Source: Cristatella mucedo (lineage: Eukaryota > Bryozoa > Phylactolaemata > Cristatellidae). From it: a DNA stretch of 64,000 bases. This document shows positions 34,701 to 43,574 of the stretch, one piece after another. The notes beneath the pieces were generated by a model, which was not told where the DNA came from, made no database searches, and worked only from the letters and a program-made list of their open reading frames with translations. Location: assembly GCA_009760855.2 (NCBI GenBank), contig WPIO01000016.1, positions 6,128,501 to 6,192,500 on the forward strand, written 5' to 3'. Within the stretch, counting starts at the first letter, position 1, and every line of letters begins with the position of its first letter. A program made the translations under genes and the position numbers.

Positions 34701-37240
34701 CGTTGTTTACGTGGTGTTTACTTTCCCACAAGTTACAGGATTCCGGGTGCTAGGTTGTCGTCGAAATAGCTCAGCAAATACAATCGTCAATCTGCTACAT
34801 TGATAAAGGCACCTTCATCTAGCATAGCACTTTGAAGTGTACCACTACCTAGTTGTAAATAACTTAGTCATATAACCATACAATAGTTTTAATAACGTGA
34901 TATCCAAACTTACTGTTATATGGATTATTTGCGAATGCATAAGTCCAGACAGCTGAATAATTAGAGCTCTAGCAAAATCCGTCTTGCACGTACCTGCTCA
35001 CGTGCAAGCCTGTATGCACATACGCGAAAGTGAGTGAGCGAAAAACTGGTGCTTGACATGTGCCATGTTTCATAAGCTGCTGATATAAACGTAAAATTGC
35101 CTGCCAGCCAGTTCTTGTGCATGCACATACTTGGCTCGGTATTGCTTCTGGCGTCAAGTTAAAATTGCCTCACCGCAGGCGCTTCAGATTGGCTGCGTTT
35201 TTGCATAGCTAGGAATAATAATACAGAAGCCTTATAATTAATACATAATGTCTCTTCCTTTTCTCCTCTGCGCGCCTTTCTTCTGCCCATGTTATCATAG
35301 ATGGATTTAATTCTTGCTCGCCTACGTTTCTGTGTCGTCATTCCAAATTGCACTTGATTCGGGAAACGTGAGGTTTTTTGGGACTGGTGCCTTCTGCTGT
35401 ATGCCGTTCTGCTGTACCCTCCGGCTTCACTCCTTCATTTTTTTTGGCTCCAGCCTATCTCTCAGATTTACTCCCCCACCAGGCCCAGCATCGTACCACC
35501 CTCTTTTTGGAATTCTTCTGCTGTACCCTCCGGCTTCACTCCCTGATACCATGCTACATCCGTGTGAGTGTGTTTTATCTACCATCTGCTTACCTGCTCA
35601 CAAAAGAGCACGCTTCCCAGTGATCTCTATGGTGTTTAGCAAAGAGTTTCTCTAAATTCTTTGTGAATACAATAGCAGGTACTAATGCAAGAAGCTTGCA
35701 TGGCCTTGTTCTTTTTGTTCCTCCTCCTACATGCCTCTCTTTGTATCGTGTCTACTCGGCTAAGAAGAACTTTTTTTCTAGAGCTCTTCCAAACAGTTCT
35801 ACTTATCGTGTGCATTGACCGGTTGCTTCATAGCATAAAAAATTGTAAATATGTCCCTGCTTACCGTTAAAGTCGCTGTCCCGATGAAACAACATTGTTC
35901 AGGCCACTCGTTAGAATGCCAGCCCTAGATCATTAGATCCTAGGTAAATTTGGTCCTGTATTGTGTATGCAAGTCTATACCAAGACAATTTTGTAAGCGC
36001 TGGGCGAGGCGCTAACCAGACGATTACATCAGTTCGTCACGTCTTGCTGACGAGTTTCAATTGAGATTTAGAGCTACTCGTTATATAGCAACTGCTCTGG
36101 TGGTTTATAGTGACCTGAATAATGCTGGTTGGGCCAGGGGTCCCTCCGCTTGTTATCTTAGACCTCTCAGCAGCATTTTCCTGAGTGCCTGTCGACATGT
36201 TTAGGTATTCCTTGGGCTTCGCTAAACTGGGTTATGTGCTCTTCCACAGAGACTTGTCATTGGATGAGCACGTTTTCTTCACTGTCAAGCCGGCCTACTT
36301 TTATTTATATTATTTACTTTGCCAAAATCAGGATCTGGTTAGACAAGGGTACGTAGAAAAACTATTTCACGAGTTTGTGACATCACTGCAATTTACCTCA
36401 TTCGGGGATCCTGGTTTGTGCCCTCAATCGATGGCACCTGGTGCAAAACCCAGCAGCTCGTGTGATCTGTCTCACCATCCCTCGCACTAAAGTGAACGTT
36501 TTTTGGTGGTCATACGGACCATCTCCCCAGTTAACTTGTCTTGTTTGTTCCCATGCTTTGCATACTTACCTGAGTATGTTTCATTGCATGTAACTAGCCA
36601 CAGATTTCACTAACCAGTGGCCCTGAGTGCCTTAACGTGTGCTTTTTCACGATCGTCTAGGTCTGATACTTATAAGCTTTTGTGCTTATTTAAGTATGAT
36701 ACTTGGCTTGCCATCAACTCTTCATTGTTACTTCTCTTACAGTGAGTTTTAAAGTGCCTTTATAGAGCTATAGAGCACTTTGGCATAAGGCTTCATGCCT
36801 ATCAGAAATTAAATAGTAGGCCAGCTGATTCAGCAGCCTCATTTCCATAGCAGCAAATTGCCTGCTGCAGCACTTGCAGCCTTGGTCATGTGGGAGATGA
36901 CCCAAGAGCTGCCAGAGTATGATCATTTTTTGGAAAGCTCTTACCGGGATTGAGCCTTCGTTGCTATTTCCAGATGTGCTTCCTTAGAGGAACAGCGCAT
37001 ATCCTTGTAAGCATTCTTCAGGGGTGATGCATTATTATGGTTACAGGTGTTAGCATCGGTCCCACACTCCTGGCTCCATGAATTAGGATTTATGTTTGTA
37101 GACCTGACACGGATGCTAACGTAGCTACTGGCTGTCCGAAGTTTGTGGAGTTGAAGAAACTTGCTGCCCCGTCACCTTATCTGAAAGACGACACTATTTT
37201 TTTCAAGTGTGTGATTGATGTTCCATTGGATGTTGACTGA
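19711..37240 (+). CDS. TRAF family adaptor (RING-zinc finger-coiled coil-MATH), ten coding exons
   Basis: TRAF proteins are cytosolic adaptors that trimerise through a coiled coil, bind TNF-receptor or Toll/IL-1-type receptor tails through the TRAF-C (MATH) domain, and signal to NF-kB and JNK. Ten exons join in frame with matching phases: 19711-19865, 20430-20481, 21805-21906, 29106-29186, 29338-29400, 29705-30072, 31634-31757, 33207-33433, 34065-34139, 37102-37240. The product is about 461 residues, within the usual 416-568. Order: RING (residues 24-62; Tyr47 where a Cys ligand is expected), TRAF-type fingers C88-C94-H106-C110 and C117-C120-H132-C136, a degenerate Cys-only third finger (141-167), a helical region, coiled coil (275-304), MATH (307-457) with YLNGDGSGKDTHISLF and the closing YLKDDTIFFKCVID. 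One intron (31758) uses a GC donor. The start codon is the first in-frame ATG giving a RING; an upstream exon cannot be excluded. The subfamily cannot be decided; the architecture is nearest TRAF2/3/5. Confidence 0.88.
20075..20270 (+). repeat. R1 repeat in TRAF intron 1
   Basis: Carries GAAGTCAGTTGGCTACCGAA, GCGTACCGAAAGCCGCTTAG, GTGAGTGCGCTATACAAAAC and a GACTTTGTGGAGTTAC end. The segment just before it (20010-20075) matches the LINE fragment at 1915-1985, so R1 may be the 3' end of that LINE family. Confidence 0.7.
20304..20345. repeat. 15-bp tandem repeat
   Basis: About three copies of TAGCTGTGCTAGTTC. Confidence 0.85.
20430..20481 (+). CDS. TRAF exon 2: RING second half
   Basis: A 52-base exon between CTTGCTTGCAG and GTACGT encodes GDTRCTAEGCEEIFSKE. 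It supplies the last Cys pair of the RING, spaced C-x4-C rather than the usual C-x2-C. The phase joins exon 1 (2 + 1) and exon 3 (0). Confidence 0.75.
20592..20640. repeat. Short tandem duplication
   Basis: TGACTATCCTGCTAAGTCCT occurs twice in tandem, the second followed by GGCAATCC. Confidence 0.8.
21225..21425 (+). repeat. R1 repeat in TRAF intron 2
   Basis: Most complete R1 copy: starts near CTACCCACTTCCTCGAC, contains AAGTCTGTTGGCTACCGCAT and ends at CTCTGTAGAGTTACAT. Confidence 0.75.
21805..21906 (+). CDS. TRAF exon 3: linker and first zinc-finger half
   Basis: Encodes VCYEDKATNKEIQRQPCRCP then LSTECSWRGPLAQL, matching the TRAF consensus after the RING (nkEi..l.vrCp..gC.WkG.l.el). Acceptor ACATTTGCAG, donor CTG|GTAAGC, phase 0 at both ends. 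Confidence 0.9.
22200..22352 (+). mobile_element. L2 LINE 3' end
   Basis: 3' UTR (ATGTTACGCTTGCTGTGATTG, CATGCTACCACTAACCATTC) and hairpin tail (GGTGCCTAGAAAGAGATCTG, AGTTCTCGGATGGTGCTATA) followed by ATTATTAAAATTATTATCATT. No coding part remains. Confidence 0.8.
22359..22475. repeat. Degenerate ~19-bp tandem repeat
   Basis: CGGATGATTTGACTTACTT and variants repeat about six times directly after the L2 tail; a related unit occurs at 22193. Confidence 0.75.
22755..25330 (-). mobile_element. L2 LINE with endonuclease C-terminal part, RT and tail (broken)
   Basis: The - strand runs from the end of the apurinic-like endonuclease region (LVDGFNATLADMLVEFVPLT near 24910), through the linker (KAKSIFYKKKVVESQIHNLK at 24740), the RT start (ALIRVGIDLG-like, then VYLLVLIDLSAAFDTIDHQV at 24080), the C-terminal region (CNPLLPGLPACAIRHLQLVQ, FRSLHSLAPAYLSDLL-like) to the 3' UTR and hairpin at 22755. 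It is the longest LINE copy in the window. Multiple frame breaks. It lies in intron 3 of the TRAF gene, antisense to it. Confidence 0.85.
25190..25210. repeat. (GT)n microsatellite
   Basis: Short run of about nine GT units. Confidence 0.85.
25420..25835 (+). mobile_element. L2 LINE 3' end with expanded GA tract
   Basis: Encodes the last part of the L2 protein (IPRTYSNLSEIHAFSSNACK, AWNLLPTHVATSPDMTTFKK) followed by 3' UTR and tail. In the tail, the family's short GAGAGA run is expanded to about 24 GA units (25745-25788) between CTAGAGAGAGT and GATTCAGCTCTCTGAGGGCG. Confidence 0.85.
25836..27238. other. TRAF intron 3 sequence without assigned feature
   Basis: I see no exon, RNA gene or clear repeat. 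A 107-codon open frame (26470-26793) has no family I know. Confidence 0.3.
27239..27297 (+). mobile_element. L2 tail-only fragment
   Basis: AAGAGAGAGATTGAGTTCTC, TGAGGGCGCTTTATCAAGTG and ATTATTATTATTATA: the last 60 bp of L2 only. Confidence 0.8.
28226..28340 (-). mobile_element. L2 tail fragment
   Basis: On the + strand an (ATA)n run precedes TTAGAGACCTCAGAGAACTG and CTAGGTACTTTACAGATGCTG, the reverse complement of a diverged L2 tail and 3' UTR end. Confidence 0.7.
28531..28720 (+). mobile_element. SINE-B copy flanked by 49-bp direct repeats
   Basis: The SINE-B head (28580-28671) reads GTGCCGTGATGGCGCAGTAG, GGTTGCTTTTCGCTACCGAG, GTCGTGGGTTCGAATTGTGC and GGGCAATTCTTTATTGCCGC. The B box GGTTCGAAT is well kept. 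A 49-bp sequence starting TGAGAAAAACAGCC and ending CTCACTGGCCTTCA lies on each side (28531-28579 and 28672-28720), about 92 percent identical. Confidence 0.75.
29106..29186 (+). CDS. TRAF exon 4: zinc-finger exon
   Basis: Encodes DAHSGECDYRLYKCPHCDER plus LAVRVRP. HSGEC completes finger 1 and KCPHC opens finger 2. Acceptor CCCTGTTGCAG, donor CCG|GTGAGC, phase 0. The intron upstream is 7.2 kb long. Confidence 0.9.
29338..29400 (+). CDS. TRAF exon 5: zinc-finger exon
   Basis: Encodes DHELECDKTLCTDMDVGCRD and K; HELEC completes finger 2 across the intron. Acceptor TTCTGTGTAG, donor AAG|GTGAGT, phase 0. Confidence 0.85.
29455..29525 (-). mobile_element. tRNA-like SINE head fragment in TRAF intron 5
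   Basis: The - strand reads TACAGAGGTCGTGGGCTTGA and carries a tRNA-like A-box segment (GACCCAGCGGTAAGACG). It fills part of the 304-bp intron. Confidence 0.5.
29705..30072 (+). CDS. TRAF exon 6: last zinc-finger part and helical region
   Basis: Encodes VTDMYAAPCRSTDRQC (aligned with the VPCRFHAIGC segment of TRAF2), then MDHDRQVATVHLDLLMLACD (aligned with the QEHEVQWLREHLAMLL helix), and continues to LPAIHEQKL. Acceptor GGAGCACAG, donor CTCAG|GTAGAC, phase 2. The 30 residues around position 170-185 are poorly conserved. Confidence 0.8.
30335..30415 (+). mobile_element. SINE-B tail fragment
   Basis: AGCTGGAGATAGCCGTTACG, GCTCTTCTAGTGCTATACAA, ATGAGGCTGTTAAATAAACT match the 3' part of SINE-B at 44080-44130. 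Confidence 0.65.
30600..31190 (-). mobile_element. Old L2 fragment in TRAF intron 6
   Basis: The sequence around 30655-30690 (CTCGGTCGGTAGTGAGCTCC, AAGCTTTGGAAGCATA) and 30830-30900 (GGTGGGTGATGGTATCGTG, TGGATAGACAGCCAATTTAAAG) matches, with much divergence, the antisense of the L2 C-terminal region seen at 38770-39000. Confidence 0.6.
31634..31757 (+). CDS. TRAF exon 7: coiled coil and start of MATH
   Basis: Encodes LIRRIEELSRLSHRADKDEK, then GLQERLQNLQ and LSTFNGTCLFK. The last part is the TRAF-C entry strand (usually YNGvllWKI). The donor is AAG|GCATGT, a GC-AG class intron; no GT donor gives a frame-compatible junction with exon 8. Confidence 0.85.
31758..31763 (+). other. GC splice donor of TRAF intron 7
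   Basis: The intron begins GCATGT after TTCAAG and ends at the CAG at 33204-33206. The phase-0 junction gives CLFK|IDRF, continuous with the TRAF-C alignment. Confidence 0.7.
31765..33040. other. TRAF intron 7, no other feature seen
   Basis: AT-rich intron sequence; no recognised repeat until the L2 tail at 33045. Confidence 0.35.
33045..33125 (-). mobile_element. L2 tail fragment
   Basis: AATAATAATA, then GCACTTGACAAAGCGCCCTC, AGAGAACTAAATCTCTCTCC, AGGCGCTTTACATTTGCTGC: reverse complement of the L2 hairpin tail. Confidence 0.85.
33207..33433 (+). CDS. TRAF exon 8: MATH core
   Basis: Encodes IDRFHEQRRLAITGSQTRIY, SPYFFTSPRGYKLRMVCYLN, GDGSGKDTHISLFIIICKHR and YDAILSWPFKYRVNL. These are the most conserved TRAF-C signatures (SpPFyts.yGYk, YLNGDG..kgTHlSlF, yDa.LpWPF). 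Acceptor TTTTTTCGCGCAG, donor CAT|GTGAGT, phase 2. Confidence 0.95.
34065..34139 (+). CDS. TRAF exon 9: MATH
   Basis: Encodes (I)CVNQDNASHLKQSFTPDEGS, SSFKR, aligned with LLDQNNREHVIDAFRPD..SSSFQR. Acceptor CATTTGTAG, donor CG|GTATTT, phase 2. Confidence 0.92.
35402..35541 (+). repeat. 27-bp direct repeats around an L2 internal fragment
   Basis: TTCTGCTGTACCCTCCGGCT plus TCACTCC occurs at about 35406 and again at about 35515. Between lies a 75-bp internal L2 piece (GGCTCCAGCCTATCTCTCAG ... CATCGTACCACC) without a tail. Confidence 0.75.
36160..36480 (+). mobile_element. Diverged L2 fragment
   Basis: The frame contains LDEHVFFTVKPAYFYLYYL and QDLVRQGYVEKLFHEFVTS, aligning with SLDDHISSTVKSAYFQLHNI and ACLDKDTTSKLVHAFVTS of the L2 at 14430-14540. 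Confidence 0.65.
37102..37240 (+). CDS. TRAF exon 10: MATH C-terminus and stop
   Basis: Encodes PDTDANVATGCPKFVELKKL, AAPSPYLKDDTIFFKCVIDV, PLDVD and TGA. It aligns with the ending NIASGCPLFV...YVRDDTIFIKVIVD of vertebrate TRAFs. Acceptor ATGTTTGTAG. Confidence 0.93.
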
Positions 37241-37499
37241 TTCGTTTCATCGCAGTAGTGGCGAAATGTTTCAGCTGTCAGTTTGCATGCATGTCTGTAC
37301 ACTACTGCATGTGTTAGCTCGATTTTGTTATTAGTAAAGACGCTCGTGACATACGTTTTGCCAAGGCATATGCTTAGCTTAAGGCAAGTTCTGTATTTGT
37401 AGCTTGATTGTACTGGAGTTACACGTGAGATTTGAGCAACCAAAGCTGCATGTGAGTAAGAGCGAGAGTTTAATAATTGACTGAAGAACAATGAACGTG

Positions 37500-37565
37500 T
37501 ATAGACGGGGCGGGGGTGTTAAGGGGTTTACTTTCGATGGCCAAGGTCAAGTGAATGCATTTGAT
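37500..37565 (+). mobile_element. Possible SINE-A head relic
   Basis: TTTCGATGGCCAAGGTCAAG and TGAATGCATTTGATGG resemble the 5' half of the diverged SINE-A copies at 10230 and 11730. Weak. Confidence 0.3.
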
Positions 37566-37685
37566 GGCATTACTTACCGCCTTCTTTTCGTTCTTGCGTT
37601 AAGTTCACAAATGAGAAGGCTGTTTCGGATGTCAAATCTTCATATCAGCATTGATTATCATTTTGCTACTGCACCAGTTTTGATT

Positions 37686-37691
37686 AATAAA
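37686..37691 (+). promoter_or_regulatory. Candidate polyadenylation signal of the TRAF gene
   Basis: AATAAA 446 bp after the stop codon, the first clear one I see downstream. Confidence 0.35.
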
Positions 37692-38019
37692 TCTGAGTGG
37701 CCGCCCAAGCATTATTTCACCTGCTGAGCATTTAAGTTGATTTGATTGTACGACAATCGTTATGGGCTTCTGAATGACAGAATTGTATGAGATAAATTCG
37801 TGTAAATGCATAGACCAGAGCACTTTCATAAAGATTGGGAATGTATAACTAAAGTAGAAGATCGGCTAATGCAACAACCCCGTTTACATAGCGTAAGCAA
37901 CACAATACATACGTCCTTAGCCTCAGGTCTTCTTCCTGCACTTTTCAAAAAAACTTTAATTACGTCACTGATTAAGAAAAGCAACCCTAGACCGGGAGAA
38001 CTAAAGGTGTAATGTCAAC

Positions 38020-38290
38020 AAATTATATATAAAATTGGCTTAACCATCGAATACCTGTTTAGGGTACCTTTCAAAAGACAATTTCTGACAACTTCCGCAC
38101 GAAAAAATATGCAAACAGTCTCTAACCCGGATGGAAACTGGAAGCAACATGTGTGCAAATCACAAATTTACCATTTGGCATTAAATGCGACTCCTGTCCC
38201 AACTCATTTAAACTTTGTAGATTGATGTACACGTTTAAAGCTTATTGAGGTGCATGCTTGTGGCTTTTAAGCAGCTCCACTTACAGTGTC
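38020..38290. repeat. Low-copy repeat shared with 11100-11440
   Basis: AATACCTGTTTAGGGTACCT, TTTCAAAAGACAA and further blocks (GACAACTTCCGCACGA, GGAAGCAACATG, CTTGTGGC TTTT) recur in the same order at 11155-11430. Type unknown. Confidence 0.5.
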
Positions 38291-38469
38291 GCTTTGTGCC
38301 GCATAAAATAAATAATTCACGTAACAGATCAGAATAAAAAATATTTTGAAATGAGTTCAGCTCTTCCCATACCACAGTGGGCTAGTTTATTTCTTATTTT
38401 GGTTGGATACGTTTTGCAATACCTGTCCATAATTTCAGAAAATTTAGCTCTGACGTTAGACTGCAGGAT

Positions 38470-39765
38470 AAGAATAATAATACTAATTCGCTTGATAAAG
38501 CGCCCTCAGAGAAGTCAATCTCTTCCTAGGCGCTTTACATTTGCTGCAAAGGGAAACGCAATTGAATGGTGAATATTATCATGCTTGCTAAACAACATGA
38601 ATAGCATGGTTAGGGGTGACATGCACAGGGTCAGCATGCAAATGTGGTTAGTGGCAGCATGCACAGTGTCAGCACGCATAAGCACATCAAGGACGAATCA
38701 CAGGGACCCATTAAATGCTGTCCTAAGTAGGTGTGTTTTTAAGTTCTTTTTAAATGTGATCAAGTCATGGGATGTTCTGACGCAAGTCGGGAGAGAGTTC
38801 CAAGCTTTTGGAGCATACGAACTAAATGCACGGTCTCCAATGGATTTGAGATTTGTACGAGGTATTGGTAGACTGCTGGATTCTGAAAAGCGGGTGGTAC
38901 GATGCTTGGCCTGGTGGGGAGTATATCTGAGAGATAGGCTGGAGCCAAAGAATGAAGTGACCTAAAAGTGAGCGACAAAACCTGAAAGTCGATCCGTTGC
39001 TAGACAGGGAGCCAGTGCAGGTCGGCGAGAAGTGGTGTGATGTGGCAATTTCGACGCTCACGACAGGCAAGCCTAGTTGCAGTTTTGTACAAGCTGTAAG
39101 CATCTGATTTCACTGGCAGGTAGCTCAGCAAGCAGTGAATTACATATGTCATGATGGAATGTCACAACTTCATGGACCAATTTAGATGTGGTATCCCTGT
39201 CTAAACAAGCCCGAATTTTAGCAATGTTATGTAGCTGAAAGTAGGCAGACTTGATTGTGGACCTGATGTGGTTGTCTAACGAAATGTCACTTTGGAACAT
39301 GTCACCTAGATTTCGTGCAGACTCAACAGGGGATATGCTGGCAGAGCCGATTTTGAGTGTTAGCCTTTCCAATTTCTGAATCACACTTGATTTCCCCACC
39401 ACTAGTAAGTTGGTTATATCATCATTCAGTCTAAGAAAATTTTCTGCCATCCGTGTGCGGATGTCATCATTTCATGCAGCAAGGGAGTTGAGAAATTGGA
39501 CGTACTGGAGTGCTGAGAGTGATCAAAGCAAAGGTACAACTGAGGGTCATCCGCATACATGTGAAAGCCTAAATTGTGCCTGGCAATCCCATCGGCGTGA
39601 GGGAGAGTATGCCAAGCACAGAGCTTTGAGTTACCCCATACTTCAGAGGTTCCTCGGGTGATGCTGAAACTTGGATAGTTGAACAGAGAAAAATGGAATA
39701 GCAGTGTCAGCCAAGCAATTCCAGCAGGAAGCCATGACGACCGCTGTGGGCAGAGGAGCTGTGAA
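38470..39765 (-). mobile_element. L2 LINE, 5'-truncated and broken
   Basis: On the - strand: the end of the RT (FHMYADDPQLYLCFDHSQHS near 39600, the YADD block), then FLRLNDDITNLLVVGKSSVI, KIGSASISPVESARNLG, SAYFQLHNIAKIRACLDRDT, and the C-terminal region down to the 3' UTR and the hairpin with TTATTATTC tail at 38470. It abuts the second pogo copy at 39766. Confidence 0.88.
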
Positions 39766-40939
39766 CTTAACACGAACTGGAAAGTGGTGCTACCGCTTCA
39801 TGAAACGTCAGGGCCTGGCCATGAGAACACGGACTAAGTTGGCGCAAAAAATGCCACAACAATGAGAAGAAAAGCTGTTGAACTTCCAGAAGTTCACAAT
39901 TCATCTGTGCAAAGAACACAGCTTTTAGGTGTTTTCAGATCTACAATATGGATGAGGCAACTGTAACATTCTATGCTCCCAGCAATAGAGCTGTTAATGT
40001 TTAAGAAGCCGAGATGTTATCAATCAAAACTAAACGAAATAAAAAAAATCGATACGCCGTAGTGCTGGCATGTGTAGCAGATGACATAACTCAAAGGGAT
40101 GGTCATTTACCGATATAAAACACTGCCAAGAGAACAGATTATCCTTGAAGTTCACTAAAACGCTTGGACGGACAGCTAGGGAATGAAAGGATGGTTTTCA
40201 AAGTTGTTGGCTTCCGATCGGGAGGTCTTTTAAAAAACCAGACTTGCTTATGTTTGATTCGTTCAGGGGACATTTGATGGACGAAGTTAAGAAAGTGACA
40301 ACTTGCATAAAAACTAAGCTAAGCTGTTATTCCGGGTGGACTGACTAGTCAGTTGCAGCCTCTGGATGTAAGCATAAATAAATCATTCCAAGTGGCCTTA
40401 CGAGAAAACTAGACCTAGCGGATGATGGGCCAGTGGGTGACAGCTTGACACCAGCAGGACGGACGAAAAAGGCCATCCGTCGATCAGGTCTGCGAGTGAA
40501 TGATGATGAAGGCCTGGAGCAGCGTAAATCCAGAGATTATAGTCAGGAGCTTTCGCAGAAGTCTGGCATTTCAATGCAATAGACGGAACAAAAGATGACG
40601 CAGTCTGTGGTGAGAGTGACGACGATAACTTTGATAATGGAGCTTCCACCAAATGTTAAGCCTACGATATGAACGAGAAAGATGGAGAGGGCATCATCAC
40701 CATTCCTGATGCAGTGGATAGTGATAGTGGCATGAGTGATTAATATGAGTCTTGATATTGTTCAATTCATTCAGTTACCGAATAGAATATATTTTTTCAA
40801 AAATTTGGGGGGCTTATACATCGGGGCAGGGGGAAGTTATACACACTAATAAAAAAAAAGGTAACTGTAAGCCCTGTGGAATTTGAAGGGCCGCTTGAAT
40901 TAGCTCCGCAGAAATTCTTAACATCTCGCAGCGCCTGTT
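39766..40939 (+). mobile_element. pogo/Tigger-like DNA transposon remnant, copy 2
   Basis: Nearly identical to 1-1171 (single-base changes and a few 1-2 base length differences in A runs). It has the same transposase relics and the same stops, so both derive from one already dead copy or from a segmental duplication. Upstream, AMTTAVGRGAVNLTRTGKWC in frame may be further element sequence before 39766. Confidence 0.8.
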
Positions 40940-41102
40940 CTCGCCCTGTCGCGAAGTCTGAGCGAAAACGAGTTCGCTCCTCCAGCGCTTGCAGCGCTCG
41001 GTGGTTGCAGCTGCCGCTAGAATGTCAGTCGGTTGACCTTTAACTTATTTCCAAGAAGCTGCAACATTCTCGCGTCGCTCCACGAGTTATCGTAAGAGGT
41101 AG

Positions 41103-41625
41103 TAGTAGTTTTAGGTCCCTTCATTGTTTGGCTCCAGCCTATCTCTCAGATATACTCCCCCATCAGGCCAAGCATCGTACCACCCGCTTTTCGGAATCCA
41201 ACAGTTTACCACTACCTCGTACAAACCTCAAACCCTCTGGAGACCGTGCATTTAGTTCGTATGCTCCCAAAGCCTGGAACTCATTCCCGACTTGCGTCAG
41301 CACATCTCCTGACTTGACCACATTTAAAAGAACTTAAAAACACACCTATTTAGGATAGCATTTAGTGGGTCCCTGTAATTCGTCCTTGATGTGCGTATGC
41401 GTGCTGACACTGTGCATGCTGCCACTAACCAGATTTGCATGCTGACCCCGTGCATGTCACCCCTAACCAGGTTATTTATTTTGTTTCTTTATCAAGCATG
41501 ATTTTACCCACCATTCAATTGCGTTTCCCTTTGCAGCAAATGTAAAGCGCCTAGAGAGAGAGATTAAGTTCTCTGGGGGCGCTTTATCAAGTGAATTATT
41601 ATTATATTATTAGTAGTAGTAGTCG
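41103..41625 (+). mobile_element. L2 LINE 3' end
   Basis: C-terminal L2 protein (LAPAYLSDILPHQAKHRTTR, GDRAFSSYAPKAWNSFPTCV), 3' UTR, hairpin (GCGCCTAGAGAGAGAGATTA, GTTCTCTGGGGGCGC) and TTATTATATTATTAG tail. Confidence 0.88.
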
Positions 41626-41687
41626 GTATTCCGGCGGAAGCGCTCGACGCTGCCGGGCGCTGCGGGTTTTCTAGGATGTGTCTATGC

Positions 41688-41860
41688 GGTGGGCCGTGAT
41701 GGCTCACTAGGTAAGGCGGTTGCTCTTTACGACCGCATTTTTGAGGTCGTGGGTTCGAATCTTGCTGTGGGCAATTCTTGTTTGCCTCAGAAAGCGGTAG
41801 TGATGACCTTTAAGACTCTTCCGTCGCTTAACAAAAGAGGCGGCTAAATCAGTATTTTAT
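41688..41860 (+). mobile_element. SINE-B copy
   Basis: GGGCCGTGATGGCTCACTAG, GTAAGGCGGTTGCTCTTTAC, GAGGTCGTGGGTTCGAATCT (B box), GGGCAATTCTTGTTTGCC, then TGACCTTTAAGACTCTTCCG. A tRNA-like promoter with A box near GGCTCACTAGGTAAGG. Confidence 0.85.
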
Positions 41861-41999
41861 ATGCTCTATACGTATGAGTATGCTCTCTGCTCTACACGTA
41901 TAGCGAAGGCATGCTTTTCCCTCACTTTTTGTCGTCACCACTGAGAGCGGACACTAGGCCTCGCTGTAACACTAGGCTCTCAGCTGTCGTTCTTGCCAC

Positions 42000-42200
42000 T
42001 ACGACGCCTTCTATTTCTTCTTCCCCTAACCACCTTTGCATGCTGTCCTTGTGCATGTCACCTCTAACCATGTTATGCTTGTTGAATTGAGCATGTTACC
42101 ACTAACAATTCCACCATGCTACCTTTAAAGCATATGTAAAGCGCCTAGAAAAAGATTAAGTTCTCTGACGGCGCTACACAGATATATTATTCTCGTTGTT
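42000..42200 (+). mobile_element. L2 LINE 3'-UTR and tail
   Basis: TAACCACCTTTGCATGCTGT, ATGTCACCTCTAACCATGTT, then AAGCGCCTAGAAAAAGATTA, AGTTCTCTGACGGCGCTACA and a TATTATTCT tail. Confidence 0.82.
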
Positions 42201-42511
42201 AGTATTCGTTATCACGGACACGCGATGAACGCTTGACTCGGGATGGCTGAAAGTGTTATCTGCTAAAACTCGACCCATTTTTTAGTTTTCCTTGCGGGCC
42301 ATGGGATCGTCATATTTTTGTTGGTCACCGACAATAACGCAAGTAAATTAAAAAAACATAAAATGGTCTTATTAACCTAACCCGGTCTTAATCTTTATAT
42401 CCGGTGGGCTCGTCAACGTTGGAGAATTAACTTGTAGGGTCACCGCCAAAATCGACGGCAAGGAATCTTTATATGTACCACAAACATGAATGCTGCTAGA
42501 ACAAACGAATC

Positions 42512-42513
<2 letters not shown>

Positions 42514-42595
<82 letters not shown>

Positions 42596-42596
42596 T
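42514..42596. repeat. (TA)n microsatellite
   Basis: About 38 TA units, nearly perfect. Confidence 0.95.
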
Positions 42597-42680
42597 AACC
42601 TCCTTACAGTTCATTCCATTGGGTGGCCTGATAACTAGAACGTTGTTATCGCAAGCCAGATCATTCGTTCGTTGTAGCAG

Positions 42681-42778
42681 CATATATATATATATATATA
42701 TATAGATATATATATATATATATGCTAGTGTGTGTGCGTATCTGTATTTATATATATATATATATATATATATTTCTG

Positions 42779-42826
<48 letters not shown>

Positions 42827-42845
42827 CGCGTGTGTATATGTGCAT
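42681..42845. repeat. Compound (TA)n/(TG)n microsatellite
   Basis: TA tracts at 42681-42722 and 42750-42790 pass into a TG tract at 42790-42823. Confidence 0.93.
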
Positions 42846-43079
42846 GTTCTGTGTATGTGTATAGTACAAAAAGTATCGGCCCAAAAAATCTACAAACGCA
42901 GAAAACTGAAATTAATTATGCTCAATTTTGAGTAAATATCACGAAAAACGCCTCGAAAATTGGTGGGAACAGATTGATCCCTCAAGCAACTGTTACTTCG
43001 GCGCGGTGAACCGTTCCAAACATCAAACTGGCAAAAGCGAATTCTGCCCCATCCTGTATTCGCACTCGCTTTCATCCAT

Positions 43080-43530
43080 CGCCCCGGTACACATTTCTTA
43101 GCTCCCGGTCTCCTCCGGAGAGGGATCAGCCACCTTCAGGAGAGAGCTGCAAGTCAGACAGCGAGGAAAATATTTCAGATCCAGATTCCAACTTTGCAGA
43201 TGAGGCTGACCTCAACCAGAAAGACCTTAACGATCTGATCAGAGAACTTGGCCTTATTAAGTTCTGTGTTGGCATGGAACTCGCTGGACGAAAGTGTGAA
43301 AGCAACAGATCAGACAAAATGTCTCCGCCAGTTAATGGCTGCAGTTTGGGTTGGGCAGCCCTACGTAAAGGAGCTTTAGCTCCCGCATCCACGGAAGTCG
43401 TCTCCGAATTTCCTACTTCCGTGGAAGCCGGACATAAACGGTGCAGCGATCGGATTGTCGAATCTAATGGCCAGCCCAACTACGCACTGACTGGGAGTGT
43501 CATTCCACAGATCTCACAAGTGAGCCAGCC
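43080..43530 (+). mobile_element. Unclassified repeat-like open frame
   Basis: The frame reads SGESCKSDSEENISDPDSNF, then QKDLNDLIRELGLIKF. The LNDLIR(E/D)L.L.K word is familiar from uncharacterised, multi-copy proteins of arthropods and other invertebrates, where it is followed by AELL.SRLKE; that continuation is lost here. I cannot assign the element class. Confidence 0.35.
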
Positions 43531-43574
43531 AAGTGGTGAAGCTGCGTGCCACTCGCCGAAAGAAAGCAAAGGGC

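Larger units (their letters stand above)
34140..37101. other. TRAF intron 9
   Basis: A 3-kb intron with two LINE fragments (35440-35512 and 36160-36480). Otherwise no exon-like open frame or RNA gene is seen. Confidence 0.4.

Noticed and set aside
42372-42884. Ile-Tyr and Thr-His repeat frames
   Set aside because: Translations of TA and TG microsatellites.
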